Below are positions 45,101 through 53,483 of a stretch of 64,000 nucleotides of DNA, in pieces. Position 1 is the first letter of the stretch; each line of letters starts with the position of its first letter. Origin of the DNA: CAYJFQ01 sp964369955 (GTDB lineage: Bacteria > Bacillota_I > Bacilli_A > Erysipelotrichales > Erysipelotrichaceae); the NCBI GenBank assembly GCA_964369955.1, contig CAYJFQ010000007.1, forward strand, positions 14,276 to 78,275. The letters are read 5' to 3'. The translations under genes were made by a program, and so were the position numbers. A model generated the notes under the pieces. It was not told the DNA's origin and ran no database searches. It saw nothing but the letters and a program-made list of their open reading frames with translations.

Positions 45101-45175
45101 ATTTAAGAGAGTTAATAACAACATAAATACTGATAGTACTTTTAATAGTTTATTAAAATTAATTTTTATTTTCAC
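42173..45175 (-). CDS. Large mosaic surface protein (LRR, DUF6273-like, Ig-like, MucBP, InlB-B repeat, C-terminal membrane segments)
   Basis: The 1000-residue product starts with GTG (45175) after AAGGTGA. An export signal (about 8-33) is followed by a BspA-type leucine-rich region (about 130-260), a DUF6273-like domain (about 415-625; FGEYQQKYL to AGVRPLVAIDIS), a bacterial Ig-like domain (about 647-732), a MucBP-like domain (about 735-806; EYIIEHYNQLPNGSY), an acidic linker and an InlB B-type repeat (about 834-904; EGYTFSGWKI). Three membrane segments (916-936, 941-960, 967-990) replace the usual sorting signal. It has the look of an adhesin or sensor; the target is unknown. It sits where dnaA would be expected. 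Confidence 0.78.
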   Translation of the reverse strand: MKIKINFNKLLKVLSVFMLLLTLLNGTIDISVSAKNSEGELYNNSATLNRSTINYEELYTVSSVTGGVKITGINTVYLETMVKDSEERYLVDLYFPKQLNGKDIVEIDSRAFSINFAPKYNITGDIEFATDSVITRIGDSAFQYVDLIGDLLLPDSIEHIGSYAFQDTDLNGVLTLPKNEKFTTLSSQVFYGTTLKITNDTIPNNIKVIGFNALRGTIFPTDFIVPEGVEEIYRGNFSSSNVSNVQFPSTLKKLDGQFISGSNIKWVQIKSTDFIIVDRYGNEQIGKPFYVRSGEGNATFVLENTTIHSYLEPLVNGSVDNTKSLTYKKELRFNGTDVTREVLHNKPINLVEVDGKIAWETDATFKMPSTTGANNGWSWSNQEQQVAANEVTETSIASGRVLYQTILNNLDYVRTQHEYLEFGEYQQKYLTDSFSGTPEEIAAIIAEAEGQGKKVKSLDLGYGDIRYFTVEPVLWRILGEDSEGKTVLLSEYTMANLQINSIPTSDFDSSDLNKWLQEDFAVNTFGADNIINMDIETTIMNYAFSRNTTLFPNTAYLLTEVTDYADIVPIGASDYSRYQWLRDAYTAAAYGDTYNYAYNAKIDPAAIPDTSKAGVRPLVAIDISEYGKINTGTFEDPYHLVKGEVKEVEITPENAEVNIGKTQEFKAELTYTGPVDQTVTWTLEGDYHPDTRIDENGVLYISPNETATTITVKATSNADNSKFDTVTVNVTKNAEYIIEHYNQLPNGSYSNKPSRTEVVKGEFANTVITVIPKPSKGYEFDKNNPNNLLRTLVSPSEQSVFKIYYLLKETVVDPGDDNNNQDEDDETEIEVEDKFTITFETNGDYEIDDIVDLNAGEIINLPIMTKEGYTFSGWKIASTGEVIAYPYQIVMPENDLELIAVWTENKVVIETGEGNSWALLSVISGLVTLIAGLFAMIKRRIFNLLLSLLILLSIIITIFTQDFTAEMIFIDLPSCVITVIAIIQIISVAKLLNVERNEEL

Positions 45176-45215
45176 AATAAGTCACCTTCTTTATTATTCA
45201 AATCTAACTTATTTT

Positions 45216-45244
45216 ATTTTAACAAATATTGTAAAAACTGGCAA
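45216..45244 (-). promoter_or_regulatory. Promoter of the surface protein gene
   Basis: TTGCCA (45244-45239) and TAAAAT (45221-45216) with a 17-bp spacer on the minus strand, about 40 bp before the GTG start. Confidence 0.75.
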
Positions 45245-45252
45245 TAAGATGT

Positions 45253-45286
45253 AAAAGTCTCTAACAAATCAAGTTAGAGACTTTTA
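45253..45286. terminator. Terminator after desulfoferrodoxin
   Basis: AAAAGTCTCTAAC/GTTAGAGACTTTT hairpin with a 7-nt loop and T-runs on both sides. It ends the dfx transcript just before the surface protein promoter. Confidence 0.85.
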
Positions 45287-45305
45287 TTAATTGATAACAT
45301 TGATT

Positions 45306-45680
45306 TTATAAGTCAATTTTCCATAGACCATGTAGATTGCAATATGCAAATACAGCTGTAGGTTTATCATCAACAAATGCAAATGTAGCAAAAGGTTTCT
45401 CGTTTGCTTTTAAGCCTTTTCTTTGACCACCTTTTTCAGTAGAAACATAGATAAAATTTATTAGGTGTTCTTCAGTCATTGGATGATCTACACTTCCAAC
45501 ATTAACAGTTAAAATTCCATCTTTAAAATCAGCTGTTGGAACATGCTTTTCTGTACTTGCATCGACTGTATTAGCTGTCAATTCTGACATAACTTCACCA
45601 CAACATGATAACGGAACATTTGAGTCAATTATTTTTCCCACTAAGTTTCCACAATGCTTACAATAAAAAAACGTTTTCAT
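45306..45680 (-). CDS. dfx: Desulfoferrodoxin (superoxide reductase)
   Basis: The 124-residue protein is a two-iron desulfoferrodoxin: an N-terminal desulforedoxin-like site with Cys7, Cys10, Cys26 and Cys27, and a C-terminal superoxide reductase site with EKHVP (His46), DHPM (His66), EEH (His72) and CNLHGLW (Cys114, His117). It reduces superoxide to peroxide without releasing oxygen, typical of anaerobes. GGGAGG precedes the ATG. It is monocistronic. Confidence 0.95.
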   Translation of the reverse strand: MKTFFYCKHCGNLVGKIIDSNVPLSCCGEVMSELTANTVDASTEKHVPTADFKDGILTVNVGSVDHPMTEEHLINFIYVSTEKGGQRKGLKANEKPFATFAFVDDKPTAVFAYCNLHGLWKIDL

Positions 45681-45717
45681 GTAATACCTCCCTATATTTA
45701 TAACTTTTCTTATTTTT

Positions 45718-45746
45718 ATTATAACAATTATTTTATTCTTTGTTAA
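45718..45746 (-). promoter_or_regulatory. Sigma-A promoter of desulfoferrodoxin
   Basis: TTAACA (45746-45741) and a perfect TATAAT (45723-45718) with a 17-bp spacer on the minus strand. The rest of the 262-bp gap to the divergent dehydrogenase gene is AT-rich, and I see nothing else in it. Confidence 0.8.
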
Positions 45747-45942
45747 TTAAATTATTGGTTCACTTCATTATTATTGATTTTCAAATTAGTGGAATGAATT
45801 TGATGTTTTTTTCATATTCTATTTTGACTTATTTCTTACTATTAATCTAACTATTCTTTATCTAATGTGTCTCTCATATTTTCTCATTTATTTTATATCA
45901 CATTTGAATTATCTATAGTAAAATAGGGTAAAGAGGTGCAAC

Positions 45943-46941
45943 ATGAAAATTAAAAGTATAATGATTAACGGGATTGAAGATGTTGAAATTATTGAAGAAG
46001 AAATAAATGATGATATAGTTCAACCTAATCAAGCTTTAATTAAAAATTATTATTCACACGTCAGTCCTGGGACTGAACTCTCAAGGGTTTATGGCATTAA
46101 AAAGGGAGCAACTTATCCTTTTAGACCAGGCTACTGTTCTGTTGGTGAGATTTTGAAAGTTGGAGAAAATTTGCAACATTTAAAAGTTGGTGATATGGTT
46201 CTTTATAGTGGAACTCATTCTAGTTATCATATGTTTGATTACACTAAAAGTGATGGAGGTATTTTATATAAACTTGATAAAAACATACCTAATCACCAAG
46301 CAGTTACTTTGATAATGTGTTGGATTGCGGCTAATGGTATTTTAATTGCTGACGTTAAGCCGACTGATAAGGTGGCAATTTTTGGATTAGGTGTTTTAGG
46401 GACCATTCTTACAGTGTTATATAAGGAGGCTGGTGTAGATGTTATTGCTGTTGACCCAATAAACAATCGAACTAAACTCTCAAAGGCTGATTATCAAATC
46501 AATGACTTAAATCCAACACCAAAAATAATGGAATTGACAGACAATCATGGAGTTGATATAGCTGTTGATTGTTCCGGAAACTCAATAGCTATTGAAAATG
46601 CAATAAACTCCGCGAGAAGAAACGGTCAAGTAATTTTACTAGGAAGTCCTAGATCTGATTACCAAACAAATATTACCCCAATTTTTAATGCGATTAATAT
46701 GAAAATGTTAACTGTTAAAGGAGCGTTTAATCGATTATTTCCTTATGCAGAAAAAGAGGGTTCAAGATTATATATTGAGCGCACTTTAGATTATCTCAGT
46801 AAATTAATTGTTGATAATAAAATAGATACCAACAAAATAGTTAGTCACATCTTAAAACCTGAAGATGCTTTAAATGCTTATAAGGGTCTAATGAATGATA
46901 AAGAAAATTATATTGGCGTTATCTTTGATTGGACTAAGTAG
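45943..46941 (+). CDS. MDR-family (medium-chain) dehydrogenase
   Basis: The 332-residue protein has a GroES-like N-terminus and a Rossmann domain with VAIFGLGVLGTILTV as the dinucleotide-binding loop. HVSPGTELS, GYCSVGEILKVG and LKVGDMVLYSGTHS place it near the Zn-type dehydrogenases related to sugar/polyol and bacteriochlorophyllide-like MDR proteins. The usual Cys zinc ligands are not obvious, as in several MDR subfamilies. The substrate cannot be predicted. AGAGGTG precedes the ATG. It is monocistronic with its own terminator. Confidence 0.8.
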   Translation: MKIKSIMINGIEDVEIIEEEINDDIVQPNQALIKNYYSHVSPGTELSRVYGIKKGATYPFRPGYCSVGEILKVGENLQHLKVGDMVLYSGTHSSYHMFDYTKSDGGILYKLDKNIPNHQAVTLIMCWIAANGILIADVKPTDKVAIFGLGVLGTILTVLYKEAGVDVIAVDPINNRTKLSKADYQINDLNPTPKIMELTDNHGVDIAVDCSGNSIAIENAINSARRNGQVILLGSPRSDYQTNITPIFNAINMKMLTVKGAFNRLFPYAEKEGSRLYIERTLDYLSKLIVDNKIDTNKIVSHILKPEDALNAYKGLMNDKENYIGVIFDWTK

Positions 46942-46944
46942 TTA

Positions 46945-46967
46945 AACCACCATATTGGTGGTTTTTT
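46945..46967 (+). terminator. Intrinsic terminator of the MDR dehydrogenase
   Basis: ACCACCATATTGGTGGT hairpin followed by six T residues, 4 bp after the stop. The remaining 200 bp to the MATE gene show nothing recognisable apart from AT-rich promoter-like sequence. Confidence 0.9.
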
Positions 46968-47176
46968 ATAATTTCCCTTACTTCTAATTATCTTATCAAA
47001 ATATTTTCGCATTATTGTCAGAATTGTTCAATATGCAATAAAAGATATACCAATTTTTTGAAATAGTCTTTTTAGATATCGCCACCAATCAAAACGTCTT
47101 AATTTATCAATATCATAGAGAGTGGTTTAATTTTTAAAGTTAATAGGTTAAAATGTCTTAGTGAAAAGAGGTATAG

Positions 47177-48559
47177 ATGATAAATAATGATTTTCTTGGA
47201 AAAGAACCAGTAGGGCCACTATTATTAAAAATGGCTTTACCCGCTATTACTGCTCAACTAATAAATATGCTATACAACATGGTAGACAGGATTTATATTG
47301 GACAAATCCAAGATATTGGCCATTTAGCTTTAACCGGTATCGGCGTTTGCTTACCAATTACTATCTTAGTTTCTGCCTTTGCTGCTTTGATTAGCATGGG
47401 TGGTGCACCCAAATCCGCGATGGCAATGGGCGCAAATGACAAAGACAAGGCTGAACTAATTCTTGGAAATTCTTTATTTACTTTAATTTTGATGTCAATA
47501 ATTTTAACTATTGTCTTCTCAGTTTTTAAAGAAGATTTATTATACTTTTTCGGAGCTAGCGTTAATACCATTGAATACTCAATGGATTACATTGGAATTT
47601 ACTTACTTGGAACAATTTTTGTTCAAATTTCTTTAGGGATGAATCCTTTCATTACCGCTCAAGGCTTTGCGAAGATTAGTATGCTGTCTATTTTAATTGG
47701 AGCTATTTCAAACATTGTTTTAGATCCGATTTTTATCTTCTACTTTGAAATGGGAACATCCGGTGCAGCTTTAGCTACAATTATTTCTCAGGCAATATCA
47801 GCTACTTGGATCATTTATTTTTTAAAGTCTTCAAAAAGTATTATTCGTATTAAATTAAAAAATATGATTCCTCAACCAAAGATTATATTTAGTTGTATGA
47901 TTTTGGGTTTGGCCTCATTTATTATGCAATCAACTGAAAGTCTGGTTATGATTTCTTTTAATACTTCGTTATTAAAATATGGTGGCGATATCGCGGTTGG
48001 TGCAATGGTTATTTTAACAAGCATGATGCAGTTATCAATGTTGCCTACTCAAGGTTTATCTCAAGGTGCTCAACCAATTATTGCTTATAATTATGGTGCT
48101 TGTAATTCAATAAGAGTTAAGAGTACTTTTAAAATTCTAGTGCTTTGCAGTTTCTTGTTTACCGCTACTGGCTGGAGTTTGGTTATGTTAGTTCCAGAGA
48201 CTCTAATCGGAGTATTTACTAGCAATCAACAATTGATTGATTATACAATTACAGCTTTAAGAATTTATATGGCTGCTTCATTAATATTTGGAATACAAGT
48301 TGCTTGTCAAACTACTTTTGTGGCAATTTCACGACCTAGAGAATCGATTTTTATCGCATTGCTTAGAAAGGTCATTTTGCTTGTACCTTTAATATATATC
48401 TTACCTGCAATATTGCCTATTCAAAAAGATTTAGCTGTTTTTCTAGCTGAACCTATTGCTGATACTATATCAGTTACTATTACAATTATTTTGTTTACTA
48501 TTCAATTTAAAAAGACTCTTCAACTTTTAAGAGTCGAAGAGTCTATGAAAGCAAGTTGA
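47177..48559 (+). CDS. MATE family efflux transporter
   Basis: The 460-residue protein has twelve likely membrane segments in two MatE halves (MALPAITAQLINMLYNMVDR at the start of the first; TQGLSQGAQPIIAYNYGA in the second). It differs enough from the MATE at 14770 to be a separate subfamily. AGAGG precedes the ATG. It ends in TGA and overlaps the convergent patatin gene by 17 bp, so no terminator separates them. The substrate is unknown. Confidence 0.9.
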   Translation: MINNDFLGKEPVGPLLLKMALPAITAQLINMLYNMVDRIYIGQIQDIGHLALTGIGVCLPITILVSAFAALISMGGAPKSAMAMGANDKDKAELILGNSLFTLILMSIILTIVFSVFKEDLLYFFGASVNTIEYSMDYIGIYLLGTIFVQISLGMNPFITAQGFAKISMLSILIGAISNIVLDPIFIFYFEMGTSGAALATIISQAISATWIIYFLKSSKSIIRIKLKNMIPQPKIIFSCMILGLASFIMQSTESLVMISFNTSLLKYGGDIAVGAMVILTSMMQLSMLPTQGLSQGAQPIIAYNYGACNSIRVKSTFKILVLCSFLFTATGWSLVMLVPETLIGVFTSNQQLIDYTITALRIYMAASLIFGIQVACQTTFVAISRPRESIFIALLRKVILLVPLIYILPAILPIQKDLAVFLAEPIADTISVTITIILFTIQFKKTLQLLRVEESMKAS

Positions 48560-49370
48560 CAAGTAGTGGTCCGAGCTTAACTAGTCCATCACGGTGTCCT
48601 AATTCAATAAATTCATTTATTTGTTTCTCAACAAAGGCTAAGGTCTTTAATCCTTCAATTGATTCTAATGGAATTGATGGACGGATTTCTAGGTATTGGC
48701 CCTTTATTTTAGTAGTATCTACCTGGTCAGAATAGTTTAAGTAAACAATAATTACTAAATCTAAATCCTTATCTAAAATAGGTTTTATCGGGACATTATC
48801 AGTTTTTCGATTTGTTAGGGTTGGAATAACAGCTCCACCATCAACATATTTTTTCCCGTTATATTCAACAGGATCAAAAACATATGGAACTGCTGCACTT
48901 GCAGCAATAATTGTGTAAATATCTTCAATTGGAAGATTATTTAAATAGAAGTACTCTGGTGCATCTTTTTCAAGGTCATATGCACAACTATAACACTCTA
49001 CTCCTTTTTTATTCATTTTTAAAATATCGATATGATCTTTTAACTGATTAATAATAAGATCAAAAGAAAATACACCACCATCTAAAGATTTTTTTACAAG
49101 GTCTGGTAAGTCTTTCGCAAATTTATAACTATCAAATATTTCTTTATAAGTAAGATTATTCCAAAAATATTCACACTCTTTAATATTTTCTGCACAACTA
49201 TAGGCTAAAGCATTCATGGCCCCTATTGAAGTTCCAGAAATTACTTTTACTTTGTCAAATAGTAATAAATCATCTAGGGCTTTAAATATACCTAACTGAT
49301 AAGCTCCTTTGGCCCCACCTCCTGATAGTACTAATCCAACTTTATAGTCTTTAAATTTAACTTTTTTCAT
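48543..49370 (-). CDS. Patatin-like phospholipase (RssA-like)
   Basis: The 275-residue protein has GLVLSGGGAKGAYQLGIF (oxyanion hole), GTSIGAM (nucleophile Ser) and VDGGAVIPT (catalytic Asp). It should hydrolyse lipid acyl chains in the cytoplasm. No Shine-Dalgarno is visible; an extended -10 sequence (TGTTAATAT) ends 6 nt before the ATG, so the mRNA may be leaderless. The last 17 bp overlap the convergent MATE gene. Confidence 0.88.
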   Translation of the reverse strand: MKKVKFKDYKVGLVLSGGGAKGAYQLGIFKALDDLLLFDKVKVISGTSIGAMNALAYSCAENIKECEYFWNNLTYKEIFDSYKFAKDLPDLVKKSLDGGVFSFDLIINQLKDHIDILKMNKKGVECYSCAYDLEKDAPEYFYLNNLPIEDIYTIIAASAAVPYVFDPVEYNGKKYVDGGAVIPTLTNRKTDNVPIKPILDKDLDLVIIVYLNYSDQVDTTKIKGQYLEIRPSIPLESIEGLKTLAFVEKQINEFIELGHRDGLVKLGPLLVNLLS

Positions 49371-49376
49371 AAGACA

Positions 49377-49385
49377 ATATTAACA
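49377..49385 (-). promoter_or_regulatory. Extended -10 element 6 nt before the patatin ATG
   Basis: TGT followed by TAATAT on the minus strand; only 4 of 6 bases match TATAAT, and no good -35 is visible. Its 3' part adjoins the weak gcvPB hairpin. Confidence 0.4.
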
Positions 49386-49386
49386 T

Positions 49387-49413
49387 AAAGACAGTGAACT
49401 ATTCACTGTCTTT
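49387..49413 (-). terminator. Hairpin over the gcvPB stop
   Basis: AAAGACAGTGAA/TTCACTGTCTTT with a 3-nt loop, the loop being the gcvPB stop codon. The following U run is short, so termination of the gcv transcript may be incomplete and could read into the patatin gene. Confidence 0.55.
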
Positions 49414-50766
49414 ATAAATTAGAATTGGATTTCTTGCGGCAGTAACTTCATCGATTCTAGTTACAGGAGTTTTTCTTGGGTGTTTTTTAACATCTTTATC
49501 ATCTAAAATGTTAATCATAACTTCAATAAAGTTATCTAAAACTTCTTTAGATTCTGTTTCTGTTGGCTCAATCATTAAAGCTTCTTCTACTATAAGTGGA
49601 AAGTAGACTGTCGGTGGATGAATTCCATTGTCAATTAAAGCTTTTGCAATATCTAAGGCTGTAATGTCTTTTTGTTCCTTATGATTTTTAGCACTGATAA
49701 CAAATTCATGCATACATCCTTGTTTTATATATGGAATGTCGTAGTGTTTTGATAGTTTATCCATTAAATATCTAGCGTTTAATACTGCATTTTCACTAGC
49801 ATCTTTTAGTCCGTCACTTCCTAATACTAAGATATAAGTTAATGCTTTTACTAAAACACTGAAATTACCATGGAATGCTTTAACTAAACCTACTGAATGT
49901 GGTTGGTTTGAGTTAGGTAAAAACTTAGCTAACTTACTAACACAACCTACTGGCCCCGCTCCTGGTCCACCTGCTCCATGTGGTGTTGACATTGTTTTGT
50001 GTAAGTTTAAATGAACGATATCAAATCCCATTATTGCAGGGTTAGTGATTCCCATGACGGCATTTAGATTAGCTCCATCATAATACAATAAACCACCTGC
50101 TTGGTGAACTAGTTGAGCTATTTCTTTAATATCTTTCTCAAATAGCCCTAAAGTATTGGGGTTAGTTAACATTAGACATGCCACTTCTTCATTAATTAGT
50201 TCTTTTAGAGCCTCTACATCAACTAATCCATCTTTTGATGGTACATTTACCACCTTATAATTACACATGTTAGCACTAGCGGGATTAGTTCCGTGAGCAC
50301 TATCTGGAACTAAGACAACTTTACGTTTATCATCGTTATGATAGTCGTGGTAAGCCTTAACTAATAACAATCCTGTAAATTCTCCTTGAGCACCAGCAGC
50401 TGGTGCTAGAGTAAAATTATCCATTCCTGTTATCTCTAAAAGACTTTTTTCTAAAGTTTCTAATACCCACTGACATCCCTCCACTTGATCTTGAAGCGGA
50501 TGAATATCGGTGAAGCCGGATAAATTAGCACAGTCTTCATTTATTTTAGGATTGTACTTCATAGTACATGAACCTAGTGGATAAAAACCATCATCAACAC
50601 CATGCGCTTTCTTGCTAAGGGCTGTATAATGTCTTACTAGTTCTATTTGAGAAACTTCTGGTAAGCATATTTTTTTATCTAACTTAGATGGTTTATAGCC
50701 TAAATCAATAAGCGGTATTTCAACAGCTTGTAATCCTGTTGAAGACTTCTCAAATATTAAACTCAT
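49399..50766 (-). CDS. gcvPB: Glycine dehydrogenase (decarboxylating) subunit 2
   Basis: The 455-residue protein is the PLP-binding half of split P-protein: NLHKTMSTPHGAGGPGAG with the PLP Lys at about 257, PDSAHGTNPASANM and YYDGANLNAVMG. With GcvPA it decarboxylates glycine and passes the aminomethyl group to lipoyl-GcvH. It overlaps gcvPA by 4 bp. Last gene of the riboswitch-controlled operon. Confidence 0.96.
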   Translation of the reverse strand: MSLIFEKSSTGLQAVEIPLIDLGYKPSKLDKKICLPEVSQIELVRHYTALSKKAHGVDDGFYPLGSCTMKYNPKINEDCANLSGFTDIHPLQDQVEGCQWVLETLEKSLLEITGMDNFTLAPAAGAQGEFTGLLLVKAYHDYHNDDKRKVVLVPDSAHGTNPASANMCNYKVVNVPSKDGLVDVEALKELINEEVACLMLTNPNTLGLFEKDIKEIAQLVHQAGGLLYYDGANLNAVMGITNPAIMGFDIVHLNLHKTMSTPHGAGGPGAGPVGCVSKLAKFLPNSNQPHSVGLVKAFHGNFSVLVKALTYILVLGSDGLKDASENAVLNARYLMDKLSKHYDIPYIKQGCMHEFVISAKNHKEQKDITALDIAKALIDNGIHPPTVYFPLIVEEALMIEPTETESKEVLDNFIEVMINILDDKDVKKHPRKTPVTRIDEVTAARNPILIYKDSE

Positions 50767-52073
50767 GACAATGCCTCCTTAATTACAACTATCACTTCTT
50801 CAATCTCTTCAATAGTATTACATTCAGTTGCGCACCATAGTATTTGATTCTCGCTTATTTTAAGTCCTGCAAGAATATTATTTTTCGCAAGTCTTTCAAT
50901 AATGACATCAGCTGCTATTTCACTTTCTATCACAAATTCATTGAAGAAAGGTTGATTGTAAGGGTCCTTAAACCCAGGTAAATTTGTTAGTTCTTCATGT
51001 AACTTATGCGCTAACTGAAAACAATTATTACTGATATTTTTTAAACCAATAGGACCGACACTGGCTAAGTAAATTGAGGCTCTTAAAGCACAGTTAGCTT
51101 GGTTTGAACAAATACTACTTGTTGCTTTTGAGCGTCTTATATGTTGTTCGCGAGCTTGCAAAGTTAAAACAAAAGCTCTTTTACCATCCAAGTCTTTACT
51201 CTCTCCAACAATTCTTCCCGGTAATTTTCTCACTAACTTTGTAGTGCAGGTCATGTATCCTAAATAAGGACCACCATAAGCTAAAGGCATCCCGAAAGGC
51301 TGAGCATCACCAACACAAATATCCGCTTGATAATCCGCTGCATTAGAACTTATTCCAAAACTTAAAGGATTGCTAACTAAGACAAAATAACCTTTGACTT
51401 GATGTATAAGCTCACCAATTTCTTGGCTATCTTCATAAATTCCATAGTAGTTAGGAGATTGAACTAAAACTCCCATCACATCTTGATCAATTAATTCTTT
51501 TAAATTATTTAAGTCTGTTTTCCCTTGTTTACTTTCTACAAGAATAATTTCTACATCATTATATTTAAAATAAGTTTGAATAGTTGCAAGATATTGTGGA
51601 TTAATTGTGCTAGAAACTAACATTTTAGTCTTGTTGCGTTCTCGACACATATTGACCGCTTCAGCACAAGCAGTTGCCCCATCATAAACACTAGCATTAC
51701 TAGCATCAAGTCCTGTTAAGGAACAAATCATTGATTGATACTCAAAAATACTTTGCAGAATACCTTGACTCATTTCTGCTTGGTAAGGTGTGTAAGCGGT
51801 TAAGAATTCGCTTCGATTTGCCAAGGCATTTACTGTACTTGGGATATAGTGATTATAAGCTCCTGCACCTCTAAAAATAGTCGAATAGATTTTATTTAAT
51901 TGCGACTTTCTTTTCATTAAATTAGCTACTTCCATCTCAGATTTACTCTTTGGAAGTTTTAACTCAAATCTTAAACTAGGATCAACAACTTTAAATAACT
52001 CTTCTCTAGTTATTGAAAGTTCTGCTAACATTTCTTCTTGAGTCTTTTTATTATTTGGAATATAACTACTCAT
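50763..52073 (-). CDS. gcvPA: Glycine dehydrogenase (decarboxylating) subunit 1
   Basis: The 436-residue protein is the other half of the split P-protein. YIPNNKKTQEEMLAELSI opens it; FRGAGAYNHYIPSTVNAL, TPYQAEMSQGILQSIFEYQS and LQAREQHIRRSKATSSICSN are family motifs. It starts 1 bp after gcvH. The split P-protein is usual in Gram-positive anaerobes and archaea. Confidence 0.96.
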   Translation of the reverse strand: MSSYIPNNKKTQEEMLAELSITREELFKVVDPSLRFELKLPKSKSEMEVANLMKRKSQLNKIYSTIFRGAGAYNHYIPSTVNALANRSEFLTAYTPYQAEMSQGILQSIFEYQSMICSLTGLDASNASVYDGATACAEAVNMCRERNKTKMLVSSTINPQYLATIQTYFKYNDVEIILVESKQGKTDLNNLKELIDQDVMGVLVQSPNYYGIYEDSQEIGELIHQVKGYFVLVSNPLSFGISSNAADYQADICVGDAQPFGMPLAYGGPYLGYMTCTTKLVRKLPGRIVGESKDLDGKRAFVLTLQAREQHIRRSKATSSICSNQANCALRASIYLASVGPIGLKNISNNCFQLAHKLHEELTNLPGFKDPYNQPFFNEFVIESEIAADVIIERLAKNNILAGLKISENQILWCATECNTIEEIEEVIVVIKEALS

Positions 52074-52074
52074 C

Positions 52075-52431
52075 TTACTTTACAAACTCTAAATACTCAT
52101 CTTCTTCCATTAGATCAGTAATTGCAGAAATATTCTCCACTTCTACAATCCAAGTGTTCACTGCATCTTGGTTAATTAATTCTGGACTATCTAGTAAATC
52201 TTCATTAACTGCACCTACAGTTCCTGATACAGGTGAGTAAATTTCACTTACAGCTTTTACCGATTCTACATCTGACAATGTTTCGCCTATAACTGCCTCA
52301 TCTCCTATGTTTGGAAGGTTGATGAACACGATATCTCCTAATTGACCTTGTGCATATTCACTAAGGCCGATTCTTACAACATCATTCCCTAATTCTTCTA
52401 TCCATTCATGGCTTTTTGTATATCTTTTCAT
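52075..52431 (-). CDS. gcvH: Glycine cleavage system H protein
   Basis: The 118-residue lipoyl carrier has the canonical ESVKAVSEIYSPVSG with the lipoylated Lys at about 59. It shuttles the aminomethyl intermediate between P, T and L proteins. The linked lplA gene supplies its lipoyl group. It lies 4 bp after gcvT. Confidence 0.97.
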   Translation of the reverse strand: MKRYTKSHEWIEELGNDVVRIGLSEYAQGQLGDIVFINLPNIGDEAVIGETLSDVESVKAVSEIYSPVSGTVGAVNEDLLDSPELINQDAVNTWIVEVENISAITDLMEEDEYLEFVK

Positions 52432-52435
52432 TTTT

Positions 52436-53470
52436 TTATCTCCTTTTATAGAAAGGCAATTCTACTATTTCTGCCTTTAACATTTTTCCTCTCACATTAA
52501 TCATTACTTCTTTTTCTTCTACTTCTTTTTTAATTAGACCATTGGCTATCGCATAACCTAAAGTAGGGCTTTTAGTACCTGTTGTCACCACTCCGATCCT
52601 TTCATCATTTATGTAAATTTCATTACCTTCACGAGCGATTCCTCGATCAACTAGTTTTAATCCCACTAATTTTCGCTTAGTATTATTTAAGATTTCATTC
52701 TTTCCAATAAAGTCCTTCTCAAGCTTTACCGCAAAGGATAATCCTCCTTCAATTGGGTTAATTGTGTCACTAATCTCATGACCATATAAAGGTAACCCTG
52801 CCTCAAATCTTAATGTATCACGACAACCTAGCCCACATGGTTTAACACCCTTTTCAACCAAACGATCCCAAAGCTTAACAATTTCTTCACCACTGCCATA
52901 AATTTCAAATCCATCTTCTCCGGTATAGCCAGTTCTTGAGATAATCAAATCTCCACTTCTAATAAAGCTAAAATACTTATTTGGTAATTCCATGATTTCT
53001 GACAATACCTTTTCACTATTAGGGCCTTGAATTGCCAACAGTGAGTAGTCTTCACTTAAATCTGTTATTTCTAGATCCTTAGGACAATTATCTTTTAAAT
53101 AATTTAAATCCTTATCCTTATTTGAAGCATTTACTACTAACAAATATTGGTCATCATCTAGACAATAAACTAATAAATCATCAACACAATATCCATTAGG
53201 ATAACACATGATAGTGTATCTAACTCTTCCCGGTGCTAATTTACCAATATTATTAGTCATCATTTTTTCCAAAAATTCCTTTGCTTGTGGACCTTTAATC
53301 AAGATCTCCCCCATATGACTAACATCAAACATTCCTACATCATTTCTTACAATATTGTGTTCACTAATAATCCCTAATTGATAGTTAACTGGTAATAGAT
53401 ATCCTGCAAATTCTACAAGATTTTCTGAAATCTCTAAATGACGAGTGTATAAAACTGTTTTCTTCCCCAT
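52436..53470 (-). CDS. gcvT: Aminomethyltransferase (T protein)
   Basis: The 344-residue protein has the GcvT folate-binding domain: VGMFDVSHMGEI, YTIMCYPNGYCVDDLLVY, ISRTGYTGEDGFEIYG, CGLGCRDTLRFEAGLPLYG and the C-terminal barrel with GVVTTGTKSPTLG. It moves the methylene to tetrahydrofolate and releases ammonia. AGGAGGG directly follows the riboswitch terminator and leads into the ATG. Confidence 0.96.
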   Translation of the reverse strand: MGKKTVLYTRHLEISENLVEFAGYLLPVNYQLGIISEHNIVRNDVGMFDVSHMGEILIKGPQAKEFLEKMMTNNIGKLAPGRVRYTIMCYPNGYCVDDLLVYCLDDDQYLLVVNASNKDKDLNYLKDNCPKDLEITDLSEDYSLLAIQGPNSEKVLSEIMELPNKYFSFIRSGDLIISRTGYTGEDGFEIYGSGEEIVKLWDRLVEKGVKPCGLGCRDTLRFEAGLPLYGHEISDTINPIEGGLSFAVKLEKDFIGKNEILNNTKRKLVGLKLVDRGIAREGNEIYINDERIGVVTTGTKSPTLGYAIANGLIKKEVEEKEVMINVRGKMLKAEIVELPFYKRR

Positions 53471-53483
53471 AACCCTCCTATAT

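Noticed and set aside
45681..45942. Small gene or RNA between desulfoferrodoxin and the dehydrogenase
   Set aside because: Only AT-rich sequence with the dfx promoter was visible; no open frame with a ribosome-binding site or stable structure.
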